DNA of 64,000 bases from Epiperipatus broadwayi (taxonomy: Eukaryota; Onychophora; Udeonychophora; Euonychophora; Peripatidae), in NCBI GenBank assembly GCA_028023455.1, contig JAQFVV010012671.1, positions 1,118,001 through 1,182,000 on the forward strand, in the 5' to 3' direction. Shown piece by piece: positions 46,039 through 58,772 of this stretch. A program made the translations under genes and the position numbers. The notes under the pieces are model-generated. The model searched no databases. It saw only the letters and a program-made list of their open reading frames with translations, and was not told where the DNA came from. The number at the start of each line of letters is the position of its first letter. Positions within the stretch are counted from its first letter, which is position 1.

Positions 46039-47652
46039 ATGGCTACTGCCCAGTCAAGCGTGAGCGAATTAAGCACCAATACGAAATTAACATCGTTAGT
46101 TTCAACATCGCCTATTTCGTATGCAAAAGTACTTAAAAGTAATAGCAATACTACAGCACCAACTCAAATACCGCGCTTCCGTAGAACAAACACAAATGAT
46201 ATTAAAAATCTTGATCTAAACACTTGAGAGTGAAATCAACCCCCAGCCGCAATCTGGACAAAAGAAACACTTGAAAATGTGACGGACCGTTTCAGTAATA
46301 CGGTGCCTCATATGTTATTTGAAACATTTCGCAGGTTTTTTTCACCAACTTCGTTAGTACTTGCAGTAACCGATAATCAATGCTCATTATATCGTTTCCC
46401 AAAAGCTTTATTATATGAAGCAATCACGCAAAATGCACTATGGGAAACAATCTCTTGTATCGCCGACCATCCAAATTCTCGATATATAACCATTGATTTT
46501 TATACTCAGCAGCAAAAAGAACGTTTTCAATCCACTATTTTAGCACTTGATAATTACGCACTCGTAATTATAGATGAAAACCAGATGAAAACCGGAAAAT
46601 ATAATTACTGGAGTGCTTAAAAATACTTATCTTAAATACAACGTACAAGATTTTCAAAAAATGATAAACCCATTTGGAAAAGTAATTGCCCTACAGCCTA
46701 TATATTTAAAAGACACACCTATACCGATATGTAGTAATCGTTTTGAATTTAAAATAAAACTATATAAAAACGTAGACGCCTCAACGATTCCAACACAGAT
46801 TACAGATTACGAATCGACACTCTCTCATCACATAAGAGGTCTAAAGCCACATTGTTTTGGCTGTGGACAGAGAGGACACCTAGCAACTCAGTGCGATAAC
46901 ACAAAAAGCAATCACTGTGAACAAACTAAAATCCTCTCCCCAGAACAACCCAGTGATGAAAATAAAATTTATAATAACACTACATCCATTGGCAACCCAA
47001 TAATAGAAACTGGAAAAAAACAGGTTCAAACACCCACAAACAAAAATAATAAAGGAGCAGAATTGCCTATCCCAAAAACCAACCAAAAAAATAATAACAC
47101 AAAAACTAACACAGAAATCCAAGATTCAAATGAAAATAATTCTCAAGAAACCACAACACAAAATACAGCAATTACATCACAGGATCAGCATCTCAATAAA
47201 ACAAAATGTGTACCAAGTAAAAATCAACAAACAGAAAGTAAACACACACAGTTATATAATGAAAATATAAATCCAGATAATATAAAGATACCAATAATAA
47301 AAAAACTACAATTATAAACAAAACTGCATCAAACATAATGGATGCAATAGAAGCCCCTCTTCCACCTATTCAAGAGAATACACCAGAGGAAAAAAGAAAG
47401 CCAGGTAGACCACCTAAAAATCATGAATCCAAAAAGGCAAAAAAAACAGACCAAAAGCACAACTCATCAGACATATACAATTTAGAAAATGATGAAATAG
47501 AAATGGATGTAAGCCAACAACAAATGGACACCTGTTCGGTTTCATCACAAATTGCCTGTATAGAGTCTGAAGCAATATTAAATGAAAGAAAAACTGATAA
47601 TAAACCCAACAATGTCTTAAATATGTATCAGCATCCATCTACTGCAATATAA
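46039..47652 (+). pseudogene. ORF1 of LINE T5 (zinc knuckle and AT-hook), frameshifted
   Basis: RNA-binding ORF1 protein in four pieces. 46039-46227: Ser/Thr-rich N-terminus (MATAQSSVSEL). 46279-46620: NTVPHMLFETFRRFF...LVLAVTDN, matching NTIPNMLYKSFQNYY of T3. 46613-47317: an RRM-like stretch (VQDFQKMINPFGKVIAL), then the CCHC knuckle CFGCGQRGHLATQC, then a long Asn/Thr/Gln-rich tail. 47338-47652: EEKRKPGRPPKNHESKKAKK AT-hook-like motif and acidic end. Copy T2 reads through the last junction, so these pieces were one protein. Frame breaks near 46225, 46615 and 47330. Confidence 0.75.
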
Positions 47653-47715
47653 ACAAAAATTTAGTATTAAAAATAAAATAAAAATCAATACCCTGTTAAA
47701 AAAATTATTTAAAAC

Positions 47716-49386
47716 ATGAAGATAAAAATTGGATCTTTCAACATTAGAGGCTTAAATGCCACCAAAAAACTTTTTGATCTCAAAAAATGGTTACATACAA
47801 CACAACCACACATACTGGGGCTTTTGGAAACAAAAATATACAGCAGCTCTCAAATTGATCCATCAAAATATTTAGTCAGCCAAGGTTTTTGTGCCTGCTC
47901 AAGGCAATCATCATCACCATCAGGTGGCACAGGCATAATTATTTCCCACAACTGCCCTTTCGATTCTTTTAAAATTATAGATATTGACTCTAATCTTATC
48001 ATATTAACACTCCATCATAAAAATATCACACTTAACCTAGTATTTGTGTATATACCACCAGGCCCTGTCATCATCTCCAGAATAATAGCAACAATAAATT
48101 CAATGCTTACAGCAACACCAAATCCCATAATACTCCTGGGAGATTTCAACATGACCTACCAAACTTTTGTCACCAAATGGATCCATCAAATAACAATCCC
48201 ACTTATGAGTGCTGAGGGTTTTCTCCCATCAAACTCAATATCTTTTAATAACAATAGATATAAGTCACTTATTGATTTGTGTTTCTACTCACCAATGTTA
48301 CATCATTATTTTAATCTTGAACTCTGTCCATCTATAATCTCAGATCATGCTGCTCAGTTCATCACCCTCGACCTAACAAAAATACAGAATACAACAATAG
48401 CCCTCCAAAAGACTATGCGAATACTTCTTCCAGCACAAACAACTGAATTCTTATATTCAGAAACATATATAATGCTCCAAAAACTTCAAAACATGTCACT
48501 CGATCCAGTACAAAAGTATATAGCATTCACCAATATACTTTCTTTCAACATCAAGCATATTACCTGCAACTCAACACCCCCCACCAGATTATTAGCTTTG
48601 GCAGATGAACTACATAAAAGAATAACCATTTCCAGACCAACTACAGATAATCAAACACAAATTAAAAAACTTACAGAAAGGTACAACAATACAAGCAAGA
48701 CACTAAAGCAATATGTAGCAATAAAAAAGAAAAAAATATGCCTTACACAACAACATACTTGGACCAGAGCATACATATGGTGGGCATTGGGATACCCATC
48801 CACAGTCAGAGTGCCTATGGCACTTGAAATAGATGGCTCTATAACAGCTGGACATAACATGATAAACCCAATATATCAACACTTTAAAAAAAAACTGCAA
48901 AAACAGAGAGTGTACATACCAAATGAAGACATATTTGGAGACCCTGAAACAGACACACCAATAACAACAACTGACATTGTATTTCAACTTGCAACAATAA
49001 CAAACACATGTCATCCAGGACCACAAGGAATTCCCAAATTTTTGTTCAAACATCTTAGTCACTTCACAGCAAAATACCTGTGCGATCTAGCCAATTACAT
49101 ATCCCAAAAAATTTACAACATACAAAGTCTATACCCAATTGCAATGGTTCCATTTAACAAAAAACCAACAGCAATATCATCTTTATCTAATCTACGACCA
49201 ATTTCAATGGGACCTTTAGGAATAAAAATTCTTGAAAGAGTGATAAAGGAAAAAATAGAACAACATATTCTCCCTGTGTTATCATCAGAACAATATGCCA
49301 AAAAAGGATCATCCATTGGCCAGGCTGCCTTAATGTACAAAACAATTATTGAAGTAGTAAAAAAAAGAAATATGCACCAATTATAG
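47716..49386 (+). CDS. ORF2 of LINE T5, part 1: endonuclease and RT N-terminus
   Basis: 556 codons from the native start. AP-type endonuclease at residues 1-235: GSFNIRGLN (N9), LLETKI (Glu 38), LLGDFNMTY (about 139-147) and ISDHAAQF (about 207-214), the full catalytic set. The linker runs to about residue 440, and the RT fingers begin near YPIAMVPFNKKP and LRPISMGPLGIKILERVI. The frame ends at 49384-49386 because a 4-bp deletion, relative to T2, follows VVKKR. The break removes the rest of the RT from this product. Confidence 0.88.
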   Translation: MKIKIGSFNIRGLNATKKLFDLKKWLHTTQPHILGLLETKIYSSSQIDPSKYLVSQGFCACSRQSSSPSGGTGIIISHNCPFDSFKIIDIDSNLIILTLHHKNITLNLVFVYIPPGPVIISRIIATINSMLTATPNPIILLGDFNMTYQTFVTKWIHQITIPLMSAEGFLPSNSISFNNNRYKSLIDLCFYSPMLHHYFNLELCPSIISDHAAQFITLDLTKIQNTTIALQKTMRILLPAQTTEFLYSETYIMLQKLQNMSLDPVQKYIAFTNILSFNIKHITCNSTPPTRLLALADELHKRITISRPTTDNQTQIKKLTERYNNTSKTLKQYVAIKKKKICLTQQHTWTRAYIWWALGYPSTVRVPMALEIDGSITAGHNMINPIYQHFKKKLQKQRVYIPNEDIFGDPETDTPITTTDIVFQLATITNTCHPGPQGIPKFLFKHLSHFTAKYLCDLANYISQKIYNIQSLYPIAMVPFNKKPTAISSLSNLRPISMGPLGIKILERVIKEKIEQHILPVLSSEQYAKKGSSIGQAALMYKTIIEVVKKRNMHQL

Positions 49387-49418
49387 TTCAACTAGACATT
49401 GGGGCAGCTTTTGACTCA

Positions 49419-50948
49419 GTGCCTATAGCCAAATTATTAGATGTGCTGAAAAAAACAACAACACCTCCATCCCTACTATATATAATAGCCAATCTTCTAC
49501 TCAGCCGTGAAATTCACATCACATTGAATGGAAAAAAATCACCAGCCTTCAGACCGAGTCAATCCATCCCACAAGGATCCCCCCTAAGTGCCTTGCTCTT
49601 TACAATATATATAAATCCTCTATTAATAGAGATACAGAAAAAAATAAAAGGCATTCAAATTCCAAACACTGCTTTAAATATATCATGCATAGCCTATATG
49701 GACGATGTAACCATTTTCCTCCCCTCTAAAAAGAACCTCCCCATATTACAAGAGATAATCAAGAATTATACCTCAAATTTTAATTTAAAAATTAACACAA
49801 ATAAAACTGCTGCATGGTCAATATACACAGGCAAGCACTGTACAGAGATGGTTAATGGTAAACCATCTGCTTTCCTTGGTTTCCCATTCTACATTGGAAC
49901 CAATGGAATGAGGCAAAAAATTCAAAATAAATTAAAAATAGATGCTGAAAAAATCACAGCCTCACTTGAAAAGTCATACCTGTCAATATATGCAAAGGTA
50001 GCACTATTTAATCAACTTATAATTACAAAAATTACATACTATACACCTATAATCAAATTTGCAAAAACATTCATATCTAAAATCTCGTCAATCTGTAACA
50101 AACTAATATGGAAGAGAAAGACAGTGGCAATCTCTTTAAAAAATCTGAGCAGACCACCACATAGCAATGGACTTGGACTCCATACAATCAGTGTTTTTTA
50201 CACACAGAAATCAGTAAATCTAATAACAGCAACCATAAAAAGATTTCCAGACCTGGAGTGTGTAATCAGTATAATACCCACAGACAGACCACCCCCTTCA
50301 TATGGATATCTATCCACACTGATTGAAGAACTCAAGCCAATATACAACAAAATATCACTCAATAATGACAACAAGTATACATACTGGGACATTTATAATA
50401 TACTACATCCAAAACAGACACCTAATCTACATCCATCAGTTCTTGGAATAGACAACAGGCAACTACTGCAACAATTCAGAAAATGGTCGTTAGAACCAAA
50501 ATTATTTGATTTTCTACTTAAGCTTAATCTCAATGCTCTACCCACAACCCATTTCCTTAGATTTTGTAGATTCTATACAAATATAGACCCCATGTGCGGG
50601 CTATGTCATAGAGAAGAAGAGACACAAGATCATTTTCTTCATTCCTGCAGTGCCCTAGAAACAATACGTCGCACAATGTTTACCACATACAGAAAGGCTA
50701 TCATTTCAATTGATGAAATAATAAATACGTTTAAAAAAGGCAACAACCCTGCTATTCGTGCAGCAACATACAGCCTTTATGCCTACTGGTGCACCAGATA
50801 CACTTTTGCACTTGCCAATAACCCTCGACGCCACCCAGCAACATATTCAATAAAACTAGAACTGTTAAGAAAAAGAGACAGCATCCTAGCTCAACCAGAT
50901 ATATTTGCAGCCACATGGTCACACTTGAAACAAAGATCCAGTCTATGA
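49419..50948 (+). CDS. ORF2 of LINE T5, part 2: RT palm and C-terminal zinc region
   Basis: 509 codons continuing ORF2 in the shifted frame. RT motifs: PQGSPLSALLFTIYINPLL (about residues 51-69) and AYMDDVTIF (YMDD at 93-96, both Asp kept). The motif A segment (QLDIGAAFDS, normally QLDIEAAFDS) lies just upstream at 49390-49420 and is outside the Met-started frame. Thumb block FLGFPFYIGTNGM near 150; C-terminal CGLCHREEETQDHFLHSC near 393-410. Only the 4-bp deletion separates this from an intact ORF2, so the copy is young. Confidence 0.88.
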   Translation: MPIAKLLDVLKKTTTPPSLLYIIANLLLSREIHITLNGKKSPAFRPSQSIPQGSPLSALLFTIYINPLLIEIQKKIKGIQIPNTALNISCIAYMDDVTIFLPSKKNLPILQEIIKNYTSNFNLKINTNKTAAWSIYTGKHCTEMVNGKPSAFLGFPFYIGTNGMRQKIQNKLKIDAEKITASLEKSYLSIYAKVALFNQLIITKITYYTPIIKFAKTFISKISSICNKLIWKRKTVAISLKNLSRPPHSNGLGLHTISVFYTQKSVNLITATIKRFPDLECVISIIPTDRPPPSYGYLSTLIEELKPIYNKISLNNDNKYTYWDIYNILHPKQTPNLHPSVLGIDNRQLLQQFRKWSLEPKLFDFLLKLNLNALPTTHFLRFCRFYTNIDPMCGLCHREEETQDHFLHSCSALETIRRTMFTTYRKAIISIDEIINTFKKGNNPAIRAATYSLYAYWCTRYTFALANNPRRHPATYSIKLELLRKRDSILAQPDIFAATWSHLKQRSSL

Positions 50949-51178
50949 AATATAAAGACCAATAATATAGATGATGACATTTTCAACATCAGCATTTTTT
51001 CCAACTTTAAAAAAAATGCAAGCATAAACTGAACTAAATAGAAGACCAAATTTAGAAACAAGAAGAAGAAAAAAGTATGCAGAAAAGATAAAGACTTATA
51101 TATTGAAAGTTGTAATTTGTTTTTCATTTGTAAAAAATCAATATATTACTAGATGTGACTCTGTAACTTTTTAGACTC

Positions 51179-51184
51179 AATAAA
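51179..51184 (+). terminator. AATAAA signal of LINE T5
   Basis: AATAAA followed by GTTTTGCTTTGAAAC and the microsatellite tail. The same order occurs in T1 (695-700) and, on the minus strand, in T2 and T4, so it is a fixed part of the family's 3' end. Confidence 0.7.
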
Positions 51185-51197
51185 GTTTTGCTTTGAA

Positions 51198-51409
<212 letters not shown>

Positions 51410-52170
51410 GAATGGTGGATGATCATTTAACAGATTATACCATGATGTACAGGGTAAATAAAACAAACAAATGATTATTTTCCCAAAAGATAAGTTCAAT
51501 TACCAGTAACAATAAATCATGTTTTGATTCAAGGATATTTAGCTCTTGTGTCATTCTTTGTACCAATATATTAAACTACAAAACAGTTCTTTAAAAAACA
51601 ATTTGATAATATGGCTAGCTTTAATGAAGGATGAAAATTGTTTAAGACAGATCAAATTCAAATCACTTTTACAAACAGGATAGGCACTTATATGGATTAA
51701 TAACAAATGAAGTGTGGAACCAAAAATATAATTTGACCAATGATCTTACTTTATCAATTGTAATATTCATTAAATATATTTGAGAAAAAGAATAATCAGA
51801 TGGATCACCAAAATGGCACTAAGGATTCAAAATTTATAATAGAGTAGAGCATATTCGAAGGATATTGCTTAATTTTGTTATTACATTTCTTAATTAGCAA
51901 TTGATTCAAGTTTTGGGAGGTTAAACAGAATACTCAGAAATGTCAATGGAGTAGCCTAAAATTTGGGAGGAAACAGTTTTCTCATCGAGTTGCCATGATG
52001 ATATCTTGTTGGGTTGTAAAAAGTTTTCATACTGTATTGAAAGTTATCTAATTCACTAGGAACAAGCAGAATATTTGAGGGTTGTGTAAACTAAGTTGTT
52101 TTATTTAAAGTAAAATGTAATATATAGGGTATATGAACACCAACTATCACAAAACTCACCACTCTCCACT

Positions 52171-53121
52171 CTATCTCAGAACACTGATACACTTGAACAT
52201 ATATATGTCTAAAAAATAAATAATAACCAATATACATATTTCATGTTAAACCAGCAATCATCAGTTGGTCAAGATTATTATATCTACACATATATGCAAT
52301 AAGTGCTCAGATATATATTAAGATAGCCAATCTTCATAATTTAATGGACAGCTTTCAATCCATTCCACACTCCAACTCTTCAACTGTCCATCCAATTGAA
52401 AATCTGATGATGGAATGCTCAAAGGCCACCCTGAGGCCAAGATTCTTATCACACCCATGTTAACCTAAAGTCAATCTGACACCTCATGTACAGGCCATAA
52501 TTCATTTAATACATATACGAGGGATGGGCAGACATCTCTACTATGTAATAATTGAAATACAGACTTATTATATACCCATATCAGTATATATAATATAGAG
52601 GGCATACGAGCACAGACTTTTACACAACCCACCACTCTCCAATCTATCTAATAACACTGATACATTTCAACACATATATGTCTAAAATATAAATAATGAC
52701 CAATATATGTATTTCATGCTAAACCAGAAATCATCAGGTAGTCCAGATTATCATATCTGCACATATATGCAATAAGTGCTCAGGTATATATTAAGATAGC
52801 CAATCTCATGCTTTAAGGGATAGACTTCAATCCACTCCACACTCCAGCTATTCATCCATACATCCAATTGAAAATCTGATGATGGAACACTCAACAGCCA
52901 CCCTGAGGCTGAGATACTTGTCACACACATGTGGACCTAAAGTCAATCTGATCCTTCATGTACAAAACAATCCGTTTTATACATATATGAGGGATGGGCA
53001 GACATCTCTACTATGTAATAACTGAAATACAGGCTTATATACCTACATCAATATATGTAATATATAAGGTATATGAGCACAGACTTTCACACGACATGAC
53101 CACTCTCCACTCTATCTCATA
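52171..53121. repeat. Two 472-bp sub-repeats of unit 2
   Basis: Start at 52171 and 52643 (period 472), ending where unit 3 begins. Each contains ACTTGAACATATATATGTC-type, TTTCATG(T/C)TAAACCAG, ATCCAATTGAAAATCTGATG and GAGGGATGGGCAGACATC blocks. Confidence 0.9.
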
Positions 53122-53661
53122 AACTGTGAGAATCATTCTTAAATTTCCAAACAATACTGATATAATAAAGAATATGTAAAACTAAAGTCATAAAAAGGTA
53201 TTCATAAGTTTTTTTAATTAAAAAATTTTCTCTAAAAATATAATCAATTACTCGAAATACATTAGAAATACATTTTTCATAAGATATGTGGAAACTAATT
53301 TTATACCTAAAAATGCATAGTCCTTTATATTTACATTTAACTATAATTAAATAGAATTGGATTTATTTTTTCAAAGAATAAACTTATGTTTTGTCTTCCT
53401 ATAATTGTTTCTACTCCATAATTCAAATCTTTTGATAGTATTTGTAAATAATCACAATCATTTAGATGTTTTGAGATGTTTATCTTAATATCATGATAGT
53501 AATAATAACAAGTCAGATGTCACATGACTTATATATAGCTTCCACTTACAAATATGTAAAATTAAGAGCGTGCTAATAGCTCTAAACAAGCTTTTTTTTT
53601 TTTTTATTTATGATAAATGCTACTACAAGAGAAGACATTCAAATCATTTTTATCTTGGATT

Positions 53662-53717
53662 GTCCCCATCCTCAGACCGGTTTCGACCTATGGGTCTCTT
53701 CAGTGAGGAGTTGGGAC
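53662..53717 (-). ncRNA. Hammerhead ribozyme (type I), family C, intact, copy 1
   Basis: Minus strand, in order: GUCCC, AAC, UCCUCA, CUGAAGA, stem II GACC/GGUC with a four-base CAUA loop, GAAA, palindromic stem III ACCGGU, C, UGAGGA, UG, GGGAC. Stem I is six perfect pairs (UCCUCA/UGAGGA), an internal loop, then GUCCC/GGGAC. All invariant core bases (C3, U4, G5, A6, G8, A9, G12, A13, A14, U16.1) are present. The internal loop in stem I and loop II are placed for the tertiary contact of fast natural hammerheads. Predicted cleavage between 53675 and 53674. Confidence 0.88.
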
Positions 53718-54087
53718 ATTAGATTTAAAAAACCAACTCAAGCAAAGCATTTATTTAAAAGTTAATTGTTAGAAGAAGATCTGAAACTTTTAGACATCTA
53801 CATGTCTTTAAAGTCAGCTCTCCAACTGAAAAAATCATATGAGCCTGAACTTAATTCAGATACTCCATATATTAGTAGGCTTAGCCATTTAATTTAGCCA
53901 AAGCCACAACAGCAAAATAATAATAGTAATAATAACAAGTCAGATGTCACATGACTTATATATAGCTTGCACTTACAAATATGTAAAATTAAGAGCGTGC
54001 TAATAGCTCTAAACAAACTTTTTTTTTTTTTATTTATGATAAATGCTACTACAAGAGAAGACATTAAAATCATTTTTATCTTGGATT

Positions 54088-54143
54088 GTCCCCATCCTCA
54101 GACCGGTTTCGACCTATGGGTCTCTTCAGTGAGGAGTTGGGAC
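54088..54143 (-). ncRNA. Hammerhead ribozyme (type I), family C, intact, copy 2
   Basis: Identical motif to the copy at 53662, in the second, partial unit. Predicted cleavage between 54101 and 54100, so self-cleavage at both sites would release a 426-nt monomer with matching ends, the size of a retrozyme circle. Confidence 0.88.
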
Positions 54144-54309
54144 ATTAGATTTAAAAAACCAACTCAAGCAAAGCATTTATCATGAGTAAAACATGAATTA
54201 TTACAATCATAGATAATACCACTCAAATCAAAAATATGTTAAGTTGATCAGAAATGTTTCCAAAATAGATACCCAATCATTAAAATAAAAATCAAAAATT
54301 TAACAAAAC

Positions 54310-54540
54310 GCCTTTTGTATAAATATGATCTAACCCAATCTAATTATGATTTACTTAATTCAGATAAAGATAAAGTGTAAAATATTGTCAAATGCCTTTA
54401 ACAAGTACAAAAAAAATTGTATCAACTGGATTTTGATTCCCAATGATATCAGACATGTCATTAGTAAAATATATCATGGTTATAGGATCTTTTTCTCAAA
54501 TCCATGTTAAAAGTTTTCATGCACAAACATCTACAAATGA
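54310..54540 (-). pseudogene. LINE RT relic in array unit 3
   Basis: Best-preserved copy of the unit's RT relic on the minus strand: LLKAFDNILHFIFI (motif A relic, near 54386-54404) and LDWVRSYLYKRRFVKF (near 54310-54345). Stops and frameshifts abound. The remainder of the RT lies beyond the RZ-C insertion. Confidence 0.55.
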
Positions 54541-57500
54541 TAAACTGAAGTATTCAGCAAAGCTATCTTTATATTATTTTCATATATAGAACCGACTTTA
54601 GACATTTTTAGCCTTTAGAAAAAGTAACTTTTGAATAGAAAGATTAAAAATAAAAAGGAATATAAAAGATGTAATTTTCATGCAACATGTTATAAATAAA
54701 TATAGGAAAGTTACAAAACCATCTGAAGATTTATTTTCTAGAAGACACAAAACTGATAACATTTGTTAAGGGTTACATTTTACACACACACAAAAAAAAA
54801 ATCAATAAGAATAGATAAATCATATAAATGTTAAGATATAATATAACTATAGGAACATTTTAAAAAAGGGCAAACCAATGAGATATCAATTCAAAATAGG
54901 CTATTATATCATCAATAATTTTAAAAATTTCCCAAAACTTTTGGAATCCTTGTATATTACCATCCATTTTAAGTATTTTTAAAATCTACATTTTGATAAT
55001 AGATTTAAAATTGATAGGAATTATCATATATTAGAGAATTTACACTTAAAAAACTTGTAGTATTTGTTGTTCAGCCTTAATAATTTTAATAAACCTATTA
55101 GAGAACCATGCAAGAAAAGTAGTCACTCAATTCACTTCTAAAAAACAAACGAGTTCTCGTCTATTAATTCATTCATCAAATTTTCAGCTGCAGAATGTGG
55201 GTCCAAAAAGTTACCTATTTCAATAACCCAAAAGTAGTAACCAACTCTAAATATAGTCAAAATTAGTCACCTTGTTAAAAATTCACAATGAAAAATAAGA
55301 AAACTCAAGAGGGGTATTCAAACATTCTAGGATTATTAAAAAAAACACTAAAAAGATAAGATTAAAATTTTATCTTGTTCTATGTCATATTCATACAATC
55401 ATGAATCTATTTAATCTTATAAACTTATATAAAGAAGCAATTAGTCAAAGAACATAGAATCACCAAATAATAAAATGTCATTACAATAATTAATTAATAA
55501 TGATTCTATAGATGTGTATATATATATATATGTATATTAAAATATCAATCCATATATATATTTACTATTAGTCTTAGAATAATCTAATCTTCTAAAGTGA
55601 ATATTTTTTTTTCTAATGCCACTAATCTAGATGGTGGTCTATTATTATGTGCTACAGTTTATCAATAATCTAATAATTTGATATTCATCATTCAACCATA
55701 TATAAATTAAAATGACTATATCATAATTCTCTGTTGGTAAATTTTCTTTTAAATCAATTGATTTACAAATCAATTTATTAAAATTTACACTTCAGATGCA
55801 TGAAAGCTGTATAATATTATTATAAAGAATGCAAAAAAAACAAAAACATATTTTTTGGAAATAGTTAATGTAATAAGTTAACAAAATTACTTATAATTAT
55901 AAAAATAAATAAATTAATATTTATAACTATATACTTTGATTTACTAAAAATTCCTTTTATAAAACTTTATCATTAAAAATCCATGTATGACTAGGAGTAA
56001 AATGTGAAACTATATAGAAGACAATTCCAGTAATTGTTTAAACTTCAAAGTTGTGATCTAAATAGTGAAGTGTAAATAGAGGATGAGTGAATTTAGATGA
56101 AGATTCTGTTAATAAAAATGTTAATAACATTACACTGTATTTCATATAGAAGACAATTCCAGTAATTGTTTAAACTTTAAAGTTGTGATCTAAATAGGGA
56201 AGTGAAAATAGAGGATGAGTGAATTTAGATGAAGATTCTGTTAATAAAAATGTTAATAACATTACACTGTATTTCACAAAACTCTACATATATCTTTTGA
56301 TTGTAAATTTAGATTTACCAAAAAATCCTCGATGTATAACTATTTTTGGTATCATATTTAATGATTTTTGATGCATGTATCATGAGAAATGTATTGAAGA
56401 AGAAATAATCAGACAAATTAATTTTATGGTAGATAAATAATGAGGAATAATATCAATTATGTTTAAATATCTTAAATTATTTCTATTTCAGAACAGAAAC
56501 TTCCATCATAAACGAATAACTCATAATTATTCAAAGGGAGATCATTTTAATTTATTTTGCTTAAATTATTAATTTTATATAAAATAATTATATTTGTTAA
56601 ATATTATTTTAGTTATGTATTTGAATAATAAAAGTTTACTATGTAGAAAAGTCATTAGACATCATTACAAAACAGTGACTCTGTTCCGTGTTCGGTAATC
56701 AAGTTAAAAATAATGTATCAAAATATTGTTTCCTTTTATTTGAACTACTTTATAAACGAATCCCTCATAATTATTCAAAGGGTGACAATTTGTGCTTAAA
56801 TTATTCATTTTAAATAAAATAATTACATTTCTTAAATATTATTTTAATTATGTATTTGAGTAATAAAAGTTTACTACTTAGGAAAGTCACGAGAGGTCAC
56901 TACAATACAGTGGCTAACAGCTTTCTCTAAGTATAATTGCTGAGAGATTCTTGACTCCGTTTCAGGAGAAGCCACATCACATCACATCACATCCATCTTC
57001 AGCAATTAAATTAAAAATAATGTATAAAAATATTAAGTTTATCTTTATTTAAACAACTTTAAAAATTTATTAATAAAATAAAGTATATATGAATTTAATA
57101 TCACACTCACAGACTTTCGGATCAAATTATATTTTATAGAAAACATTCACAAATAACAATCAAAATTTATTATTATTTTTTAAATTTTATACAGCAACAA
57201 CAATTATAAAACTACAGCGCAATGTTATCATTAGAATGGGAACTCTTGCACTTTATAACGGTAATTAAAAAAACGAATCTAAACGAATCTTCATACTATA
57301 AGAAAAATTTGTCATAGATAGAATATTTTTCTTAATAAACAATTATTTCAAATATAGAAAACGTTATTCAATGAACAGTTAATAAAATGAAAGTACTTGA
57401 AATAAAACTTAAAAAAATAAAATAGCTAGAAAAGATACAGGAAAACCGAATTATAATTAAACCGGATTTTCTTGGGTAGGAATTTAAATAAATATACAAA

Positions 57501-57684
57501 TGTGTTAAATTAATTTTGATTATTTTTAACCCCCCCCGCCCGCCCGCCCGCCCCATTTAATAAAAAGACATTTAGCATACTGACTGCCTTCTTCTGAGAG
57601 TATACAAAACAAGAGAAGCATTATATTGATTAAAATTTTAAATATAATTGCACAACAGCGCTTTGAGGCTGAATGGTTGCTTAC

Positions 57685-57750
57685 CAGAGTCCATGGCCTA
57701 ACTCCAATTATGTAAATGATGAGAATGTAAAGCAACAACACATCTAGTAC
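57685..57750 (-). other. 66-bp exon-like block, array unit 3
   Basis: Acceptor TGAATCATAG, VLDVLLLYILIIYIIGVRPW-TL, donor GTAAGC. The last codon is CTG instead of CTA, a synonymous change. Unit 4 ends before this block. Confidence 0.4.
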
Positions 57751-58772
57751 CTATGATTCAAGTTAAAAGTTTAATCCATAGCTATTTTTTTAAAGGGGTA
57801 ATACCTTAAAAGTTGTTAATTGACAATTTTAGAGAGATCTGGATAGAGTTTAGCAGCAAAAAGTGGTATTCAGAGGATTCACATATTTCATTAATGAAAT
57901 AACTTCTTTTTACTGTCATAGAGACAACAGCCAAAAAACTGCTACTTAGATTATCAATTAGATCGGCAAGCCCATGAACAAAATTTGTAGAGACATTTCT
58001 TTCAGCATAAAACGATATAATAATAATAAAAAAAAATGGTGGATGATCATTTAACAGATTATAGATTATAAAACAAACCAATGAATATTTCCCCCAAAGA
58101 TATGTTCAATTACCAGTAACAATAAATTATATTTCAATTCAAGGATATTTAGCTCTTGTGTCATTCTTTATACCAATATGTTAAACTACAAAACAGATCT
58201 TTTAAAAAACAATTTGATAATATGGCTAGCTTTAATGAAGGATGAAAATTGTTTAAGACAGATCAAAAATCAAATCACTTTTACAAACAGGATAGGCATT
58301 TATATTGATTAATAACAGAACCAAAAATATAATTTGACCAATGAGCTTACTTTATCAATTGTAATATTCATTAAATACATTTGAGAAAAAGAATAATCAG
58401 ATGGATCACCAAAAATAGCACTAAGGATTCAAAATTTATAATAGAGTAGAGCATATTTGAAGGATATTGCTTAATTTTGTTATTACATTTCTTAATTAGC
58501 AATTGATTCAAGTTTTGGGAGGTTAAACAGAATACTCGGAAATGCCAATGGAGTAGCCTAAAATTGGGGAGGAAACAGTTTTCTCATAGAGTTGCCATGA
58601 TGATACCTTGTTGGGTTGTAAAAAGTTTTTATACTGTATTAAAAGTTATCTCATTCACTAGAAACAAGCAGAATATTTGAAAGTTGTGTAAACTAAGTTG
58701 TTTTATTTAAAGTAATATGTAATATATAGGGTGTATGAGCACAGACTATCACAAGACCCACCACTTTCCACT

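Larger units (their letters stand above)
53496..54179 (-). mobile_element. Ribozyme-bearing tandem element RZ-C (retrozyme-like)
   Basis: Insertion of about 680 bp in the RT relic of unit 3, bracketed by TATCATGA (possible 8-bp duplication; empty site in unit 1 near 30990). One full unit starting AGTAATAATAACAAGTCAG at 53498 and a second, partial unit at 53925, head-to-tail, period about 427 bp. Both carry an intact hammerhead on the minus strand 426 bp apart. The units are nearly identical, so the insertion is recent. No ORF of note. Confidence 0.85.

Noticed and set aside
53967-54185. 72-codon frame over the second RZ-C unit
   Set aside because: Antisense to the ribozyme and absent from the first unit because of small differences.
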